Assembly: GCF_035046485.1 (NCBI RefSeq) | Contig: NC_085137.1 | Coordinates: 500,670,536-500,734,535 of the forward strand | Direction of reading: 5' to 3' | Source of the DNA: Aedes albopictus | Lineage: Eukaryota > Arthropoda > Insecta > Diptera > Culicidae | DNA length: 64,000 nucleotides | Part shown: piece by piece, positions 19,260 to 30,955 of the stretch | How positions within the stretch are numbered: the stretch's first letter is position 1 | How the letters are laid out: the number at the start of each line of letters is the position of its first letter | Program-made: the position numbers and the translations under genes | Notes under the pieces: model-generated | Databases searched by the model: none | Told to the model about the DNA's origin: nothing | Seen by the model: the letters and a program-made list of their open reading frames with translations, nothing else

Positions 19260-22135
19260 TTGATACAGCAGAAGAGTTGTGTCTTTCTTGAAATTCTTCC
19301 AGGGATTCCTTCAAAGGCTCTTCCCGGAATTCATACTGGTATGTTTCCTTCATGGATTCTTCGGCAATTCCTTCAGGGATTCATTCTGGAGTTCTTCCAG
19401 GGATTCCTTCTGGAATTCCTCCAGGCCCAGGGATTCCTTCTGGAATTCCTCCAGGGATTCCTTCTGGAATTCCTCCAGGGATTCCTTCTGGAATTCCTCC
19501 AGGGATTCCTTCTGGAATTCTTCCAGGGATTCCTTCTGGAATTCCTCCAGGGATTCCTTCTGAAATTCCTCCAGGGATTTCTTCTGGAATTCCTCCAGGG
19601 ATTCCTTCTGGAATTCCTCCAGGGATTCCTTCTGGAATTCCTCCAGGGATTCCTTCTGGAATTCCTCCAGGGATTCCTTCTGGAATTCCTCCAGGGATTC
19701 CTTCTGGAATTCCTCCAGGGATTCCTTCTGGAATTCCTCCAGGGATTCCTTCTGGAATTCCTCCAGGGATTCCTTCTGGAATTCCTCCAGGGATTCCTTC
19801 TGGAATTCCTCCAGGGATTCCTTCTGGAATTCCTCCAGGGATTCCTTCTGGAATTCCTCCAGGGATTCCGTCTGGAATTCCTCCAGGGATTCCTTCTGGA
19901 ATTCCTCCAGGGATTCCTTCTGGAATTCCTCCAGGGATTCCTTCTGGAATTCCTCCAGGGATTCCTTCTGGAATTCCTCCAGGGATTCCTTCTGGAATTC
20001 CTCCAGGGATTCCTTCTGGAATTCCTCCAGGGATTCCTTCTGGAATTCCTCCAGGGATTCCTTCTGGAATTCCTCCAGGGATTCCTTCTGGAATTCCTCC
20101 AGGGATTCCTTCTGGAATTCCTCCAGGGATTCCTTCTGGAATTCCTCCAGGGATTCATTCTGGAATTCCTCCAGGGATTCCTTCTGGAATTGCTCCAGGG
20201 ATTCCTTCTGGAATTCCTCCAGGGATTCCTTCTGGAATTCCTCCAGGGATTCCTTCTGGAATTCCTCCAGGGATTCCTTCTGGAATTCCTCCAGGGATTC
20301 CTTCTGGAATTCCTCCAGGGATTCCTTCTGGAATTCCTCCAGGGATTCCTTCTGGAATTCTTCCAGGGATTCCTTCTGGAATTCTTCCAGGGATTCCTTC
20401 TGGAATTCCTCCAGGGATTCCTTCTGGAATTCTTCCAGGGATTCCTTCTGGAATTCTTCCAGGGATTCCTTCTGGAATTCTTCCAGGGATTCCTTCTGGA
20501 ATTCTTCCAGGGATTCCTTCTGGAATTCTTCCAGGGATTCCTTCTGGAATTCTTCCAGGGATTCCTTCTGGAATTCTTCCAGGGATTCCTTCTGGAATTC
20601 TTCCAGGGATTCCTTCTGGAATTCTTCCAGGGATTCCTTCTGGAATTCTTCCAGGGATTCCTTCTGGAATTCTTCCAGGGATTCCTTCTGGAATTCTTCC
20701 AGGGATTCCTTCTGGAATTCCTCCAGGGATTCCTGCTGGAATTCCTCCAGGGATTCCTTCTGAAATTCCTCCAGGGATTCCTTCTGGAATTCCTCCAGGG
20801 ATTCCTTCTGGAATTCCTCCAGGAATTCCTTCTGGAATTCCTCCAGGGATTCCTTCTGGAATTCCTCCAGGGATTCCTTCCGGAATTCCTTCAGGGATTC
20901 CTTCCGGAATTCCTTCAGGGATTCCTTCCGGAATTCCTTCAGGGATTCCTTCTGGAATTCCTCCAGGGATTCCTTCTGGAATTCCTCCAGGGATTCCTTC
21001 TGGAATTCCTCCAGGGATTCCTTCTGGAATTCCTCCAGGGATTCCTTCTGGAATTCCTCCAGGGATTCCTTCTGGAATTCCTCCAGGGATTCCTTCTGGA
21101 ATTCTTCCAGGGATTCCTTCTGGAATTCTTCCAGGGATTCCTTCTGGAATTCCTCCAGGGATTCCTTCTGGAATTCCTCCAGGGATTCCTTCTGGAATTC
21201 TTCCAGGGATTCCTTCTGGAATTCCTCCAGGGATTCCTTCTGAAATTCCTCCAGGGATTCCTTCTGGAATTCCTCCAGGGATTCCTTCTGGAATTCCTCC
21301 AGGGATTCCTTCTGGAATTCCTCCAGAGATTCCTTCTGGAATTCCTCCAGGGATTCCTTCTGGAATTCCTCCAGGGATTCCTTCTGGAATTCCTCCAGGG
21401 ATTCCTTCTGGAATTCCTCCAGGGATTCCTTCTGGAATTCCTCCAGGGATTCCTTCTGGAATTCCTCCAGGGATTCCTTCTGGAATTCCTCCAGGGATTC
21501 CTTCTGGAATTCCTCCAGGGATTCCTTCTGGAATTCCTCCAGGGATTCCTTCTGGAATTCCTCCAGGGATTCCTTCTGGAATTCCTCCAGGGATTCCTTC
21601 TGGAATTCCTCCAGGGATTCCTTCTGGAATTCCTCCAGGGATTCCTTCTGGAATTCCTCCAGGGATTCCTTCTGGAATTCCTCCAGGGATTCCTTCTGGA
21701 ATTCCTCCAGGGATTCCTTCTGGAATTCCTCCAGGGATTCCTTCTGGAATTCCTCCAGGGATTCCTTTTGGAATTCCTCTAGGAATTCCTCCAGGAATTT
21801 CTCCTGGAATTCCTCCTGGAATTCCTCCTGAAATTCCTCCTGGAATTCCTCCTGGAATTCCTCCTGGAAATCCTCCTGGAATTCTTCAAGGAATTCCTCC
21901 AGGAATTCCTTCACGAATTCCTCCAAGAATTTCTCCAGGAATTCCTCCAGGAATTCCTTCTGGAATTCCTCCAGGTATTCCTTCTGAAATTCCTCCAGGA
22001 ATTCCTTCTGGAGTTCCTCCAGGTATTTTTTCTGGAATTCTTTCTGGAATTCCTCCAGGGATTCCTTCTAGAATTCCTCCAGGGAATACTTCTGGAATTC
22101 CTCCAGGAATTTCTTCTGGAATTTCATAAGGAATC
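19260..22135 (+). repeat. 24-bp minisatellite array, about 100 copies
   Basis: The unit GGAATTCCTCCAGGGATTCC+TTCT is repeated almost without error from about 19,380 to 21,780 (roughly 98-100 copies), with degenerate copies before and after. The period is a multiple of three and the unit has no stop codon in any of the six frames. Long open frames therefore exist on both strands at once: 19260-21782 (LEFLQGFL repeats), 19352-22129 (GIPPGIPS repeats) and 19350-21926 minus (EEFQKESL repeats). These are not evidence of a gene. Variant units cluster: TTCTTCC-type units at about 20350-20715, three CCGGAATTCCTTCAGG-type units at about 20880-20950, and a GAAATT variant at 19562, 20762 and 21242. There is one 6-bp insertion near 19427. 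Each unit contains an EcoRI site. Confidence 0.95.
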
Positions 22136-22460
22136 CCTGAAAGAATTCCAGAAGGAATCCCTGGAGGAATTTCTTCAAAAATGTCTTCTAGAATTTTTTA
22201 AGGGATTCCTTCTGGAATTCCTCCAGAGATTCCTTTTGGAATGTCTCAGAGGTTTCGTCACGAATTTCATCAGGAAGTCCTTCTGGAATTCATTTAGGGA
22301 TTATCGCCGGACTTCATCTAACGATTCCTGCTGGAATGCCACATGGATGAAGTTGCTGCGGTAGTTTCTTGGAATTATCCGTGTTATTTCCTCAGTTATT
22401 TTCGATGGAAATTCCTCAGGAAGTCCATGAATTTATTTCAGGAATTCCTCCATCAAGTTC
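22136..22460. repeat. Degenerate edge of the minisatellite
   Basis: Diverged copies of the GGAATTCC unit continue, including a short inverted stretch near 22130-22165 (CCAGAAGGAATCCCTGGAGG). They then fade into unique sequence. Confidence 0.7.
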
Positions 22461-24972
22461 AAGTCATTAGAATTACAAAAACAAAAACAACTTGGGAACC
22501 ACTGTACCAAACGACTGAAAATCTAACCCAACTCGCTACACGAGTAGAGAAACAAAATCAAAACAACCAGCCGACCGTATCGACATCGTTGTTATTATTA
22601 TTGTTGTTATTTTCGCCGACTGACCGAGAGAAAGAGCGAAACTCATCCACTACAACCACCTCGAACCGAAGAAGACGAACGGTTTCACTTGTTTGAAATT
22701 GCTAATATTTCTGCTGTTTTCGGCACACTGAGAAAACACTCAAGACAAGGCCAGCTGCCAACACATCACTCTTCTTTCCCAATCAACTCAGCGCAGAGCA
22801 CTTTCCCAGAAGGCACGGAACAAGCCAGAAGGCGCAGATGACACACGTTATCACTTCTGGGCTTACGCCCACCGCAATGCGCGAAAAGATGTCGACGGCG
22901 ACGTCGACGTTGACGCCACGCCACCACCCCCGAGACGCCAATGACCGACCGACGATCGCGAAATAGATGAGAAGAAAACCGTGAACCACTAGGTACCTAG
23001 CTAGGTAGATCCGATCCGAACCACAATGTGTACAATGTTTTCAATGACAGCCGGTGGTAGTTCACTGACTGACGGACTGCTTGACGACCGAGCTTATGGA
23101 AGAGGTGTCGTGTACTAGCCGTTGTTCGAATCCGAAAGCAAACGATTGAATCGAGGCAGTCAAATAAACATCGCGTGGAAAAGTTGAAAATTTCTATTAA
23201 ATGAATTGAACAAATAAATAAAAAGAAATCATAGAGAAGATGGAGCTAACAATTAATATTCAATAAGTAGATAAAGCAAAACTAAAATTTATAGTAAATA
23301 ATCTGAGCAGAAAAAATAAAAAATGAAAATAAAAACAAACAAATGAATAAAAAAATATATCAATAAACAAATAAATAAACAGGAGTAAAGCTGTAACGAA
23401 ACATTGTATAAGAAAAACAAAAAAAAATACAAAGAACAAGCAATATCAGAATTAATGTTGCTAAAAAGTTAAAGCACAGTTCACTATCATTTTCATTTCC
23501 ACAACATGGTTAAGAGATCAATCAGACCGGGGCTGAAAATATTCCTAATCAAGAAATAATAATAATTATCATTTCTCATTTTCTCCAAAGTTACTGTTAA
23601 TTATTTCTTGTGTCGTTTATACTTCATCCACTGAGGCAAGTAGTAAGCGCGATTGCAAGGTTGCGTATGATGACGCGGTAAGCCCAACCGATACCCATAC
23701 ACACCAACCGATGTAACTATACCAACTTGTAGCCCGTAAGTCAGTCAGTTTAGTCAGTCAGTATCGGGGCGTCGTATTGTAAATTGTGATGAGTCAACCG
23801 TGTGATGTTGTTTATGTAAATACACATCTCAGCAGTATAGCGGGGACGAACAGGCGGCCGGCACGGCGATATCACCATCAACAGCTTCGCCCCGCAAGGT
23901 GGTGGTAATTCCCTTAAAATCCACACGAAATTGGTACCAAGATTATTTTGACTTCGTCGGTTTATTATTAGCCACAGTCAGTGGCGATGATAGGGGATTT
24001 TCAATGATTTGTCGGCTCAAAGGTTGCCAGACCAGCAACGTTGGTTGAGTGTGCAGCGATTTGAAATAGAAAACTGAGCGCCTGTGGGAGGATGTTTAAC
24101 AACAGAAATCAAAACAAGATGTTCTCGAGTTGTTTGGAAGCTGCTGAACCGAGGATTGACTATCAGTTAACACTTTCTATAATCTATCAACTAATTTCTC
24201 TCATGTGTATGGTACAGTGTAATCTGTTCCCCGCCTTTAGCATCGTTCTTTTTTTAGCATACCATTTACAAGAATCGCTTCCTGAGCAAAAGGGAATACC
24301 TTACAAATACCATGCGAAGAGTAACCGATACTATTAGACCTAAAATTTGTATTGCTTTGTTGTTCAGCGAAATGTTAGAAGAACATCACAATAACAATTT
24401 GAAGTATTGGTACAGAGTATGGTATTGATATGGTATTTGTTGATTCACTGTGAAAATAACTGAAGTACAAGTTTTGGAATTACATCAAACAGGCATCGAA
24501 CAAATGTACAGTTGAATAGCAAGAAACGTTATTACTTTATTATTCTATATATACAGCATAACAACTAGCTAACTGAAAAAACAAGACACATTATTTTCGA
24601 AGTGATATTTATACAAAACTATGGTATTCGTTTTTGTTATTTTGCCTCTTAAGTATGTCCACCTAACGAAGGGCATATCGAGGTATCATGGTATTAAGGA
24701 CTAAAACCTTGGTATGTTATTTAGTTGTTATACTTTTCTGCTCGGTTTGTTTCCCGCTGACACAAATAACTTTAACGTTAACCCTCTAAGACCCACATTT
24801 TTTTTTTATTTTGATCTGAAAATCACTTTTCGTTAAAATCGATTTAATGAATTTCGGTTTTTGATATTTCTAATTTTTACTTTTGAACATCTCTACACTT
24901 TTATATTTTTTCTAAAAACCTATTTTGGACACACCGATTTTTTAAGGAAAAAACATTTTAAGTTTTATGATA
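22461..24972. other. Unique-looking region, no gene proven
   Basis: 22460-23180 is GC-richer, with low-complexity frames that have no recognisable domain. 23190-23600 is A-rich and simple. 23610-24070 is GC-richer again and contains GTCAGTCAGTTTAGTCAGTC near 23740, which includes several TCAGT initiator-like words. 24390-24740 holds scattered GGTATT words that may be a decayed copy of the MITE at 31.8 and 47.8 kb. No exon could be called. Confidence 0.35.
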
Positions 24973-26421
24973 CCGTCCCTGCACAGTTATGGATCACACA
25001 CAGTAACGGATCACTTTGATGTTTAAAGTCGAATATCTTGCTCAAAACATATATTTCGGCACAAAATTCATTTTTGTAGCATGATCCTATTTGTTTTCTG
25101 AGATAAAAAGTGATTTACAAGAGTTACTTCTGAAAATCAAATGTATTACAACATTGCAACGGTAGAGTTGTCTTCTCATAAATAAAAATAAAAATAGCCG
25201 AATTCCATAAGAAGCTACTCATGCAGTGGTAAGCTCTAGAATTACCGAAAATCATCGATTTTGATATAAAAACCAATCGTACACTTTGGAAAAGATATGT
25301 TTCTATCTATTTAGCGTAGTTTTGATTGATTCTGGGACTTTCAACAGTGATCCATAATGTGATCCAGAAACTGGTCGTTTGACGCTATTATGGATCACTT
25401 TAAACAAATATAGATTTTCACCCCGCTCAACGCTCTTGATACAATTTTTTAGGCTTAATGTGTCAAAAGGATTGTTTAAAAACAAAGAACCTTTGAAACC
25501 AGGTTTCTTGAAACGCAGAATGGTAAAAATAATACTTAAGATATAGAAAATCACTGAACTCTAGTGGCGTACCTCTTGCAAAGTACATGGACTCGGGAAT
25601 TTTTAATATTTTCTTTTTATTTCTGTTATAATATCGGTGTCCGGCCATTTGGCCGAATGCCGTTTTCCCGAACGCCGTTTAGCCGAATGCCGTTTGGCCG
25701 AATCGTTATCAAAATAATTCAGAAGAAGTTTTTGACATTTTAACTGCCAATATGATCATCAGAAATATTTCCTTCTTTTAATCATAGGCTAGTCTTTCTA
25801 GTTTTGACATTCAGAAATTAATGGGCGTTGAAACTACCTATATTTTATCACAGATTTTTCCTTCTGTGACTCATTGGCTGTTCTTTCAAGTTATACTGAG
25901 GCTGGGAACAGTGGTACACGGTCACTTGAGTACATCATTCATTTTTCGGCCAAACGGCATTCGGTCAAATGACCCTTTCGGCCTAATGGCGTTCGGCCAA
26001 ACGGCATTCGGTCAAATGGCGTTCGGCCAAATGACCCGAAACCTTTAATATCGGGTACTCCATCAATAGAATAATCAAGACACTGTGTAGTTTAGCCTTA
26101 CCAACGCGAAATTAATATTAGGGTTGGAATTTTGGGTTATGACGCGTTGATCCATAATATGGCACAAATTGATCCATAATATGTGGAAATACGTGGAACT
26201 GATCCATAATAGGGCTTAGAGCATTTTGTAAACAGTGAAATATTCTTTTTTTACGCAAAAAATGACGTGCCATTATACTTCCAATAGTTTGGTTATCAAA
26301 AGTTCGAATCAAAACGTAGCCAATTGTGCTTTCAAAGTCGTAGTTTTTGTTTTGTTTTATTTTTCATTGAATTTTATAGGTCAAAAATGCCACTAAGTGA
26401 TCCATGACTGTGTACCTACGG
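24973..26421. mobile_element. TA-flanked MITE with CCGT termini, split by a nested element
   Basis: The ends CCGTCCCTGCACAGTTATGG and (inverse of the right end) CCGTAGGTACACAGTCATGG pair, with TA at 24971-24972 and 26422-26423. The phrase TGATCCATAAT recurs several times inside in both orientations. The foldback-type element at 25636-26043 lies inside it, so the host element was originally about 1.03 kb. No coding capacity was found. Confidence 0.78.
25636..26043. mobile_element. Foldback-type element with 15-bp repeat arms, copy 2 (nested)
   Basis: Same architecture as copy 1 at 3.55 kb: the left arm GGTGTCCGGCC plus 15-bp GCCGTTT-type units, a shared middle (AATATGATCATCAGAAATAT, TTTCCTTCTTTTAAT), and a right arm of inverted units ending CCCGAAACC. 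Flanks TATAATATC (25627-25635) and TTTAATATC (26044-26052) match at 8 of 9 positions, agreeing with a 9-bp target duplication. It is inserted in the TA-flanked MITE at 24973-26421. Confidence 0.82.
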
Positions 26422-26423
26422 TA

Positions 26424-28069
26424 ATTGTCAAAATATGTTTATTTTTTAATTTTTTCATGGAAATTTTTATTTTCCGTGTAATTTTAAAGAAAATAACATT
26501 AGAATGTATACTCCACTAAACTCTTTTACTACGATAGAATGATTGGGGATAGGGAAAAAATAAAATATTTTAATTGTTGCCATTCAATACAAAAGAAACA
26601 ATGGCATCTGATACGTGACCAGCAGGCTTTGTCCCAGTGCACAATGGTCGGAAAAAGATAAAGTTCAGCCAAAACTCTTTTTATGTGTTCAATCGAAGTT
26701 ATAGGTTGTCTAGATATGTTATATAGTATTTCCAGTGTTTAAAAAGGGGTATTCAAAAATTACGTAACTTCAATAATTTCAAAAACGGTAGAAATCAGTA
26801 AAACTCACATTTTTTGCGTTTTTTGTTAGAAAATCAATTTGAATTTAATTAAATGATCATCTTTCGATCAAATCCAATCAAGTTTGTTCAAAACGTGTGA
26901 AAAATGAGGGAACATAAATTTTATTTCAGTCAAAAATGGATAAATAACGTAAAATATATGAAAAAACATGACTTTATTAAATAGCTCTAATTTGAAAAAC
27001 TGCAAATTTCTGCAAAATATTTAAACGTTTTCATGCATCCCTAAGCATGATGTTTAAGATGTACTATTCGAAATTGCGGCGACACGTGACGACACGAACC
27101 GTTTTTTTACTTAAAAATTACCAAAATTCTCAAGGTACAATATATGAAAATTTGAAAAGTTTTGTGACATATTAATTTTGCACCATAAGTGCATTCAAAC
27201 AGTCCAATAACAAGCTTTCATATGCTGGATAACATGAAACATATATTCCATTCTCAAAATATTATTATTCAACTTTTTTTTCGAATAATTCATTTTTCAA
27301 TTTTATGACTTAGGCCACTTTGGCAGTGAAAATGTCATTGAAACACAAAAGCTCGTATGCTTTTAATAAGGAATCATAAAACTACAATACATTATCTTTG
27401 TTATAAGGTGAAATAAAGTTTTAAAATATCAATTTCGTTTTTTGAGAGTTTTGGCCGCCCCTTTGTATGGAGCCCGACCAATGTGCAGTGGGGACGTTAT
27501 TGCCAGAAGGCTTGGTCATATCGGCTATCATACGTACAGGCAATATTTCTAGTATGAAGCAAAGAGAAAGGACCCACCCAAACCACGATGATAATGTAGA
27601 AGGGGAAGGTCGTATCACGGTTCGGCTGCTGCCAGCACAATTTCGTAGCTGAACAAACATTTAGTTTTTACCTTCATGTTTTTTGTGGGGTATCATTCGA
27701 TGCTTACCTGAAAGTAAAAAGAAAAGAAGAGTATTAGTGATAAATATTGTCTTGCCACGCAAGAAAAAATATAATTTAGGGTATGAGTATTGAGTATGTT
27801 TATTCTATTTTCAAAACAGACGATTTACACAATTGATTGTAACGTTCTTTTTTTGTTGTACTACCTGCTCGCATTTAACACCTCGTTTCTTCTAGGGTTC
27901 ATTCGTAAGATTAGATTGCTCTGCACAATCATTTTTTCACAGATTATATGGTTACTTGTCCTGAAGAAGAAAATGTGCCGAGAAAAACAAGCAGATGTAC
28001 ACCAAAATTTCAATCGTTTAAATTAAAACCACAAACTTTTTCTTATTGCTCTTTTCTTTAGTAATCGAG
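26424..28069. other. AT-rich, no gene seen
   Basis: Short frames at 27421-27660 and 27467-27652 overlap on opposite strands and have no recognisable motif. No clear repeat structure was noticed. Confidence 0.45.
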
Positions 28070-28311
28070 TATTCAAAGGAACTATTTGATCTTCTAGCTG
28101 CCAGTATGATCTTCAGAAATATGTCCTTCTTTTAAACATAGACTATTTTTTTCTAGCCTAATCATTCAGGGGTTACTTGGCGCTGAAACTAGCAATATTT
28201 TAACAGTGAATTTTCGGCTAAATGGCGTTTGGCTAAATTACTCATTCGGCTCAATGGCGTCCAGCCAAACGGCATTTGGTCAAATGACATTCGGTTAAAT
28301 GACCCGGAACC
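28070..28311. mobile_element. Foldback-type element with 15-bp repeat arms, copy 3 (partial)
   Basis: The middle (CAGTATGATCTTCAGAAATA, then TCCTTCTTTTAAACATAG) and the right arm ending GACCCGGAACC match copies 1 and 2, with more substitutions. The left repeat arm is missing, so this copy is truncated or deleted and cannot be bounded by a target duplication. Confidence 0.75.
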
Positions 28312-28336
28312 CTCATTAGTCTTCAATAATCGAATA

Positions 28337-28555
28337 CCGTAAATGCACCATACTTTAAGCACCTAGGGCCTAACTTTGCGCACTTTTCAAAAAAAAGTAA
28401 ATCGTTAAACAATATTGTTGGTGCATAGTGCATGCTTTTTTACTCGAAATACTTGATAGTCATTGTGGGCATGTGTGAAAAATATGAATGTGGACAATAA
28501 TGGCTTTATAGGAGTCGTTATTATCCAAAATGCGCAAAGTTCGGTGCCTACACGA
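28337..28555. mobile_element. Partial foldback with CCGT left end
   Basis: TA plus CCGTAAATGCACC opens at 28337. CTAACTTTGCGCAC near 28370-28384 is inverted near 28530-28545 (ATGCGCAAAGTTCGGTGCC). The right terminal repeat is not intact. Confidence 0.5.
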
Positions 28556-29000
28556 TATTGAGAATGTGACTAAGCTTAGTCCAAAAAAAAAAATTCTGAA
28601 GTTTGAAGTTTGAAACTGGTATGGACAGCGTGTGTCCAGCCCATAATGTATACTATAAAGCATAGTTTCCCAACCTTCGTTTCGGGACGCCCCAACTGCT
28701 AGCAGGCACGCATCGATTGTTCTACGAAAAGCAGGGTGACAACCAGGGATGGAAAATAGTGCAGATTGCAGCTGAACAGACACAAACGCAAAGCAAAAAA
28801 ACCTACACATGAACAACAGGGGCCAGCATATTTTCGCACTTTTTCACTCACGAGCTTACGAAGCTGGCACGCACTCGTTTTTGATTCGCGAAGCCACTCT
28901 GAGCATTTTGCAGATTATTGAAAAACGTATTTACACGACTGACAGTTCTGATTTCTAGGGACAATGAAGCAGAAAACATTACTTTATGGTGGATAATTAC
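28556..29000. other. No gene seen
   Basis: Unclassified sequence between two repeat blocks; the open frame 28460-28816 on the minus strand has no recognisable domain. Confidence 0.4.
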
Positions 29001-30236
29001 CTGCACAGAAAAAAAATATTCATGTAAAATTCAGCGAAAAATCATGCACATAAAGAGAATGCCGGAGTTAGTGCATATTTACATGTAACATTACGTTACG
29101 TTCGCGTACATTTCCGCTAATAGTCGCGTAACCGCTGGAGTCCATGATGGTTTACGCGATGATTGGTGGAAATTTACACGATGATACTGTAATTTTACAT
29201 TATATCTTATGTAAAAGTGCACTAACTCTAGCATTGCTATTAAAATCACACTAAAATGCGCTTCTCGCACCTCGACTACTTCTTCGCAAACAGAAAAAAA
29301 TATCCATGCAAAATTCAGCGAGAAATCATGCACATAAAAGAAATGCCAGATTTAGTGCACATTTACATGAGAAATCATGTAAAATTACATTATGATCGTG
29401 TAAATTTTCGCTAATAGTCACGTAACCGGATAGGATCCATAATGGATTACGCGATTCAGGTCTTCAGGAATCAATTATTTCATCAAATTTTAAGCTCGAA
29501 ATCATCTTCTACACTGGCTACAACTATCTATTGAGGGCACCGATACACAGAAGAATTCCTGGTTGTTTCACAATCTCAATCGATTGCTGCTGCACAATGC
29601 AACACCAAGAATAAACGAAGGGGATGGAGCTTGGAGTCGGATGGACTAGACATTGAAATGAAGTCGGCTTTCTGCTCGTGTAATCGTTACCTGTTCTGTG
29701 GCGTAGATGGTTAACGCGCCCTTATGTAAAAGTGCACTAACTCTAGCATTGCTATTAAAATCACACTAAAATGCGCTTCTCGCACCTCGACTACTTCTTC
29801 GCAAACAGAAAAAAATATCCATGCAAAATTCAGCGAGAAATCATGCACATAAAAGAAATGCCAGATTTAGTGCACATTTACATGAGAAATCATGTAAAAT
29901 TACATTATGATCGTGTAAATTTTCGCTAATAGTCACGTAACCGGATAGGATCCATAATGGATTACGCGATTCAGGTCTTCAGGAATCAATTATTTCATCA
30001 AATTTTAAGCTCGAAATCATCTTCTACACTGGCTACAACTATCTATTGAGGGCACCGATACACAGAAGAATTCCTGGTTGTTTCACAATCTCAATCGATT
30101 GCTGCTGCACAATGCAACACCAAGAATAAACGAAGGGGATGGAGCTTGGAGTCGGATGGACTAGACATTGAAATGAAGTCGGCTTTCTGCTCGTGTAATC
30201 GTTACCTGTTCTGTGGCGTAGATGGTTAACGCGCCC
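29001..30236 (+). repeat. 515-bp perfect tandem duplication plus an older related copy
   Basis: 29206-29720 is repeated as 29721-30235. I saw no difference between the copies by eye. The junction follows GTTAACGCGCC, the start of a tRNA-like segment that is complete only after the second copy. An older, diverged copy of part of the unit (29006-29170, around CATGTAAAATTCAGCG) precedes it, offset 285 bases from the matching part of copy 1. There is no coding frame. This is either a very recent tandem duplication or an assembly redundancy. Confidence 0.9.
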
Positions 30237-30283
30237 TGTCTAGTGAATTGAAGAGTCGTGGGTTCAAATCTTACTAGAATCAT
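30213..30283 (+). repeat. tRNA-like SINE head
   Basis: GTGGCGTAGATGGTTAACGC resembles a polymerase III A box, and GGGTTCAAATC about 40 bases later resembles a B box. The tRNA fold is not convincing as a functional tRNA, and the sequence continues into repeat DNA, so this is most likely a tRNA-derived SINE or its relic. Confidence 0.55.
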
Positions 30284-30602
30284 GTGAATAATTTACGCAA
30301 ATTTTCATTTGAATGTGTTTATTTTTCATCACATTTGTGCCTATGAACTTCATATTGACCCTAACATCCTACTAGGGTGAAATGTGTTTGATTATACGCT
30401 TTAAAACCAGTCTTTTTTCAGTGTGACTGTTATGAAGTCACATTTTTTAATGAAATAAAATGACAAAATAAATTTTATGCAGATTTGGTGGTGATCATCT
30501 CCGGTATTAAGCTATCATTGCAAACATGCAGTTATGGACAGTTCGGGCAGATACATGCTCCAATTTGAAACATCTTTACTACAATTAAGCAGCACCTCAC
30601 TA

Positions 30603-30842
30603 CACACCAAATTTTTCGAAACGCTTCCAGCACAAAAAAAATCAGCAAAATAAATTGCTGAATTTCAGCAAATTTTTTGCTGAACTTCAGCACAATGTTG
30701 CTGATCAACTGTCAAAATTGCTGGATGGTTCAGCAAGTTGAAAAATAATTGCTGATATTCAGCAAATTCATATTGCTGAATGAAATCAGCACAAAAAAAA
30801 TCAGCAAAATTTGCTGAATACCGGCAAACAAAATTTGGAGTG
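30603..30842. mobile_element. TA-flanked MITE built from CAGCAAA/TTTGCTG words
   Basis: The left end CACACCAAATTTTT and right end AAAATTTGGAGTG are inverted repeats with TA on both sides (30601-30602, 30843-30844). The interior repeats TCAGCAAA and TTTGCTGA many times in both orientations, including a direct repeat of TCAGCACAAAAAAAATCAGC, so it could fold in many ways. Confidence 0.75.
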
Positions 30843-30955
30843 TAGGCAGTAACAAATGGTATTTTGAATCACTTAAAAAAAATTGACTCATATGCCAGTA
30901 GATGGTTCCAGAACTCTAGTGCCGTAAATATGGTAGCTAAAATAATTGTTCCTAG

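Noticed and set aside
19380..21780. CRISPR-like regular repeat
   Set aside because: There are no spacers between repeats and no cas genes, and the context is eukaryotic; it is a head-to-tail minisatellite.
19260..22129. Three ORFs of 840-925 residues as a collagen- or elastin-like repeat protein gene
   Set aside because: The 24-bp unit lacks stops in all six frames, so long frames are automatic. No start context, intron, flanking unique coding sequence or conserved non-repeat domain supports a gene.
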